Of a DNA stretch of 64,000 bases, positions 60,824-64,000 are shown piece by piece. Below the pieces are notes generated by a model. It was given only the letters and a program-made list of their open reading frames with translations. It was not told the origin of the DNA and made no database searches. Position 1 is the first letter of the stretch; each line of letters opens with the position of its first letter. The DNA is from Manihot esculenta (lineage: Eukaryota > Streptophyta > Magnoliopsida > Malpighiales > Euphorbiaceae), in assembly GCF_001659605.2 (NCBI RefSeq), contig NC_035173.2, positions 9,137,413 to 9,201,412 on the forward strand, read 5' to 3'. The translations under genes were made by a program, and so were the position numbers.

Positions 60824-61419
60824 CTCTTGAAGATCGAGAAAGAGACGACTCAACTCGGAGATCCAAGCACGAGAGCTCCTGAGTTTCCAAAGCTCCAAAA
60901 CTTGCCTTTAAAGCTTAAAACTTGCAATGTGGGTTTAAAACTCAAGAAAGATGGAGGAGATCTAGTGAAAGAACACAAGATTTGAGGAGAGGGAGATCGG
61001 AAGCTTGTTGTGGCCGAAAATGGGAGAAAACCTCGCCCATTTCGGCTAAGGGTCCCTTTTATAGTGACTGGCCAGGCCACGTTCGGGGGCCGAAGGTGCC
61101 TCCGCATGCATGCAAGGTTCGGCGGCCGAACTTGGAGTTCGGCGGCCGAACCTGCATTTCCCTCACTCAAAACTTTCGGGCGCCTAAAGTCCCTCCGAAA
61201 GCATGCATGTTCGGCGGCCGAACCTCAAAGTTCGGCGGCCGAACCTGGGTTTTCCTCCAAAGATTTTTCATGCAAAAACTCATTTAATTCTTATTTAAAA
61301 ACATGAAATACATGAAAACATTTCATAAAATCATGGTTTTACCCTTCTAGAGGTTTCCGACATCCGAGGTCCCACCGGACGGTAGGGATTCCGATACCGG
61401 AGTCTAGCCGGGTATTACA
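59118..61419 (-). mobile_element. 5' LTR of element F (2302 bp)
   Basis: Same sequence as 51459-53760. It ends TATTACA at 61419 and is followed by CGTAG. As the 5' LTR it supplies the promoter. Confidence 0.96.
61056..61063 (-). promoter_or_regulatory. TATA box of element F promoter
   Basis: Minus-strand TATAAAAG followed by GGACCCTTAGCCGAAATGGG. The ATG in that stretch is about 23 nt from the TATA box start and is probably upstream of the transcription start. Palindromes with GCC-box cores lie immediately upstream (61117-61244). Confidence 0.8.
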
Positions 61420-63595
61420 CGTAGCAAGCCTAACATTCATCCTGTGAACCTGTTTAATCCCATACATGATCAACACATACATAAAAATTTTGAACTTTCC
61501 TTACATTCAGTCATTCTTTCATTTATTCACCAAACTCAACCTGTGCATGCACTATACATAAACATAGTCATAAACATTAACTCCTCTTTGGAGTCTCATC
61601 ATTTCCCCACTGGGGTGACATAACATTAAGATCATGTATTAGAAAGGCATTAACATAATACTATGATCAAGCACAACTCTAAACTTTCATAAGCGTTATT
61701 GCATGACATTCTATATCATACTTTTACATGACTGTACTCCATAACATAACAACATTTATCATGTCCACTCTAGCTATTACATGACCATGACTTCAATACT
61801 CTAGCTGACCTCCTGGTCTACCCTGTACCTGCAAACCTGGGGGTTAAGGGAGAGGGGTGAGCTACTAGAGCCCAGTGAGCAGAATAGTAAAAACATATAT
61901 TAACATTCATGCTTTCATGAAATGCCTCACATCACAGACAATTCACATCAAAAGTGAACCTGTTACCAAATAGTCCCAGCATCGTATCCGTGCCAGGCTG
62001 TAGAATGGGGTCCTGGTCTTCCTGTCATATCATAACATTACTTTCCATTGCCCCAGGGCCTCATCTGGCACCCGGTCTTCGCGTATCATACTGTGCCAGG
62101 CCGTAAAATGGGGTCCTGGTCTTTCTTCAGGGACTAATTGGATCATACAGCATTCACCCACATCCACAACAAAGAATGCAGTGCAACATATTCGTGGATT
62201 CTAATGCAACAACCTATTATATCACATGGCATTCGTGATGCATGAATCATGCTGAATCATTTATTATTTACTTTAAAATGGAAAGAGTTATTCCACTCAC
62301 CTCTGGTTAGCTCAGACCAGACACTGGGGCAGCTGACTCACTGCTGGGGTCCTCGGTTCCTCAGGTCCGAACCTACACAGGTGGACTCAAATAAGGGACC
62401 AAACATCTATGAACATGACTCTAAAATACTCTCCAAAAACCCCCTAAAACACCTTAAAACATCCATAGAAAACATGCAAAGGAGGGCTGAACAGGGCACT
62501 TTCGGCGGCAGGTTCGGCGGCCGAAAGGCCCTCCAGAGCCGAAAGTCATGCACCTTCGGCGGCACTTTCGGCGGCCGAAGGTTCCCTCCAGAGACGAAAC
62601 TCATGCATGTTCGGCAGCACCTTCGGCGGCCGAAAGCCCCTTCCAGAGCCGAAAGTCATCTTTCGGGGGCAGGGTTCGGCAGCCGATTCATGCTACCACA
62701 GGCAGGTTCGGCGGCCGAAAGAACCTTCGGCTGTTGAACCTAGTTTCTCCCAAAAGGGCAGAAACTCAGCTCAACATGCATAAACGCCTCCCAACTCATT
62801 CAATCATGCATTTTCCTATTCTACAACATGCAAACTCAAGCATACAAGCTCCTAGGGGCTTCAAACTATCCTAAACCCCATCTACAACACATCCAACATG
62901 AATATCCAACATACATTGCTCATAAACACACATTTAACCAAAAACTCAACATAAACTTACACATGCATTTCTACCCCAAGAAACTTCATAAAACTTACTT
63001 AAAACATGAAAGGAACTATGGATCTACTCTTACCTCTTGTAGAACGAGAGGAGAGACGATCCGACTCGGAGATGGGAGAGATCCGCTCTTTGGTCTCCAA
63101 GTTCCAAAACTTGCTCTTTTTGCTCAAATCTCTTCAAATCAACATAAAGCTTGTTAAAACATGAAAGATCGGAGGAAAAACATAAAAAACGAACCAAAGG
63201 AGAGCGTGAACTCACCGTGGCCGAAAATGGGGAGAAAACTCGCCCATTTCGGCCATGGAGCTCTTTTATAGGGCTGGCAGACCACCTTTCGGCAGCCGAA
63301 CGTGCCCCAACATCTCATGCAAGTTCGGCGGCCGAACATGAGGTTCGGCGGCCGAACCTTTTGAGACTTTCGGAAGCCTAACATGCCCCCCTAAACCATA
63401 CCACGTTCGGCGGCCGAACCTGGAAATGCCTCCTTGGTCATTTTCATACAAAACTCAATTTCCTTTTCACTTAAAAACATCAAATACACTAAAACATTTT
63501 ATAAAAACATGATGTTACCCTTCTAGAGGTTTTCGACATCCGAGATTCCACCGGACGGTAGGAATTTCGATACCGGAGTCTAGCCGGGTATTACA
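61420..63595 (-). mobile_element. Main part of the 3' LTR of element E
   Basis: Begins with the duplicated CGTAG and continues the LTR interrupted at 51458, ending TATTACA at 63595. Restored length is about 2.25 kb. It has a TATA box 63263-63270, a donor near 63034 (AAGAG/GTAAGAG), palindrome blocks 62500-62745 and 63290-63425, and a tandem module about 61988-62130. It is clearly diverged from F. It is the 3' LTR because a polypurine tract and the end of pol lie to its right. Confidence 0.92.
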
Positions 63596-63632
63596 TTCTC
63601 CCCCCCTTAAGAACATTCGTCCCCGAATGTTC
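63596..63632 (-). other. Polypurine tract and hairpin of element E
   Basis: Same purine run as F, and the perfect 9-bp hairpin at 63611-63632. Confidence 0.85.
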
Positions 63633-63719
63633 ACCAAACAACACATGCATAGCATAAAACATAAACATTCATACAAAGCATAAAACATCAACCTATAAAT
63701 CTAACACATAACGCTCACC

Positions 63720-64000
63720 TTAAAAGAGATGAGGATATTGCTGGAGCATGGACTCCCGTGTCTCCCAGGTACACACTTCGATGATGTGGTGATTCCAAAG
63801 GACTTTCACCATTGGGATTTTCTTGTTCCTTAGCTTCCTGATCTGGGTGTCTAGGATCTGTACCGGCTGCTCAACATAGGTGAGATCCTCTTGGATCTCC
63901 ATATTAGGCTCACTAGGAACCTTGCCCGGATCTGACACGAACTTTCTTAACATGGAAACATGGAAAACCGGATGGATTCTCTCCATTGAAGCAGGCAAGT
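63720..64000 (-). CDS. 3' end of pol of element E (partial)
   Basis: The last 92 or so codons of a Tekay-like polyprotein, running off the right edge. They include the integrase C-terminal stretch ([16 protein letters not shown]) and the chromodomain-like tail ending QQYPHLF. Open in the visible part. It differs from F within the chromodomain (NHHIIEVCTW where F has [10 protein letters not shown]). The upstream part of E and its 5' LTR lie outside the window. Confidence 0.9.
   Translation of the reverse strand, partial: LPASMERIHPVFHVSMLRKFVSDPGKVPSEPNMEIQEDLTYVEQPVQILDTQIRKLRNKKIPMVKVLWNHHIIEVCTWETRESMLQQYPHLF

Overview
The window is plant nuclear DNA, almost certainly from a flowering plant and probably a eudicot. 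The evidence is Ty3/gypsy and Ty1/copia LTR retrotransposons of plant lineages, a LINE fragment, AT-rich intergenic DNA with MITE-like foldbacks, and one recognisable host gene (plant BAP31 family) with a 6.7-kb intron. I cannot name the species from the sequence. There is no prokaryotic, organellar, rRNA, tRNA or CRISPR content.

Layout. 1-13522 (+): a chromodomain Ty3/gypsy (Tekay/Del-like) complex with three LTRs. LTR1 (cut by the window edge), a frameshifted gag-pol and LTR2 are followed directly by a 5'-truncated pol and LTR3. 13523-15574 (-): an Athila-type remnant (gag zinc knuckle, tRNA-Asp-like primer site, LTR). 15575-17197 (+): a decayed Tat-type RT/RNase H fragment. 17198-24730 (-): a decayed copia element split by a second copia element (19768-24229, +, target duplication GACAA). 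24731-26718: AT-rich DNA. 26719-34107 (-): a two-exon BAP31-like gene with a broken C-terminus; its intron holds a MITE-like palindrome, a large foldback and a copia tail. 34599-35254 (-): a LINE endonuclease fragment. 35865-36243 (-): a gypsy-type antisense ORF remnant. 37312 onward (+): a Tat-lineage element (LTR, gag, protease, RT, two RNase H domains, integrase, six 107-bp repeats, probably an antisense coiled-coil ORF at 50498-51385). It is interrupted by minus-strand Tekay-like elements: D (44620-50497, internally deleted) and E (51386 to beyond 64000). E is itself interrupted by F (51459-61419), a complete copy with 2302-bp LTRs that look identical, CGTAG target duplications and one intact 1661-codon gag-pol.

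Most interesting reading. All Tekay-like copies here keep a strong splice donor (AG/GTAAG) in the LTR leader. The three copies whose 5' leader is in the window also have a good acceptor 8 nt upstream of the gag ATG. Splicing would remove about 1.8-1.95 kb containing the rest of the LTR, the primer-binding site and many upstream ATGs, making the gag ATG the first ATG in the intact copy F. This would separate a translated spliced mRNA from an unspliced genomic RNA. The same LTRs carry two arrays of a TTCGGC-N-GCCGAA palindrome (containing GCC-box cores), a hypervariable short tandem module, and a conserved hairpin beside the polypurine tract. Boundaries, target duplications and motifs were read directly; lineage names rest on family knowledge; splicing, promoter response and insertion history are inference.
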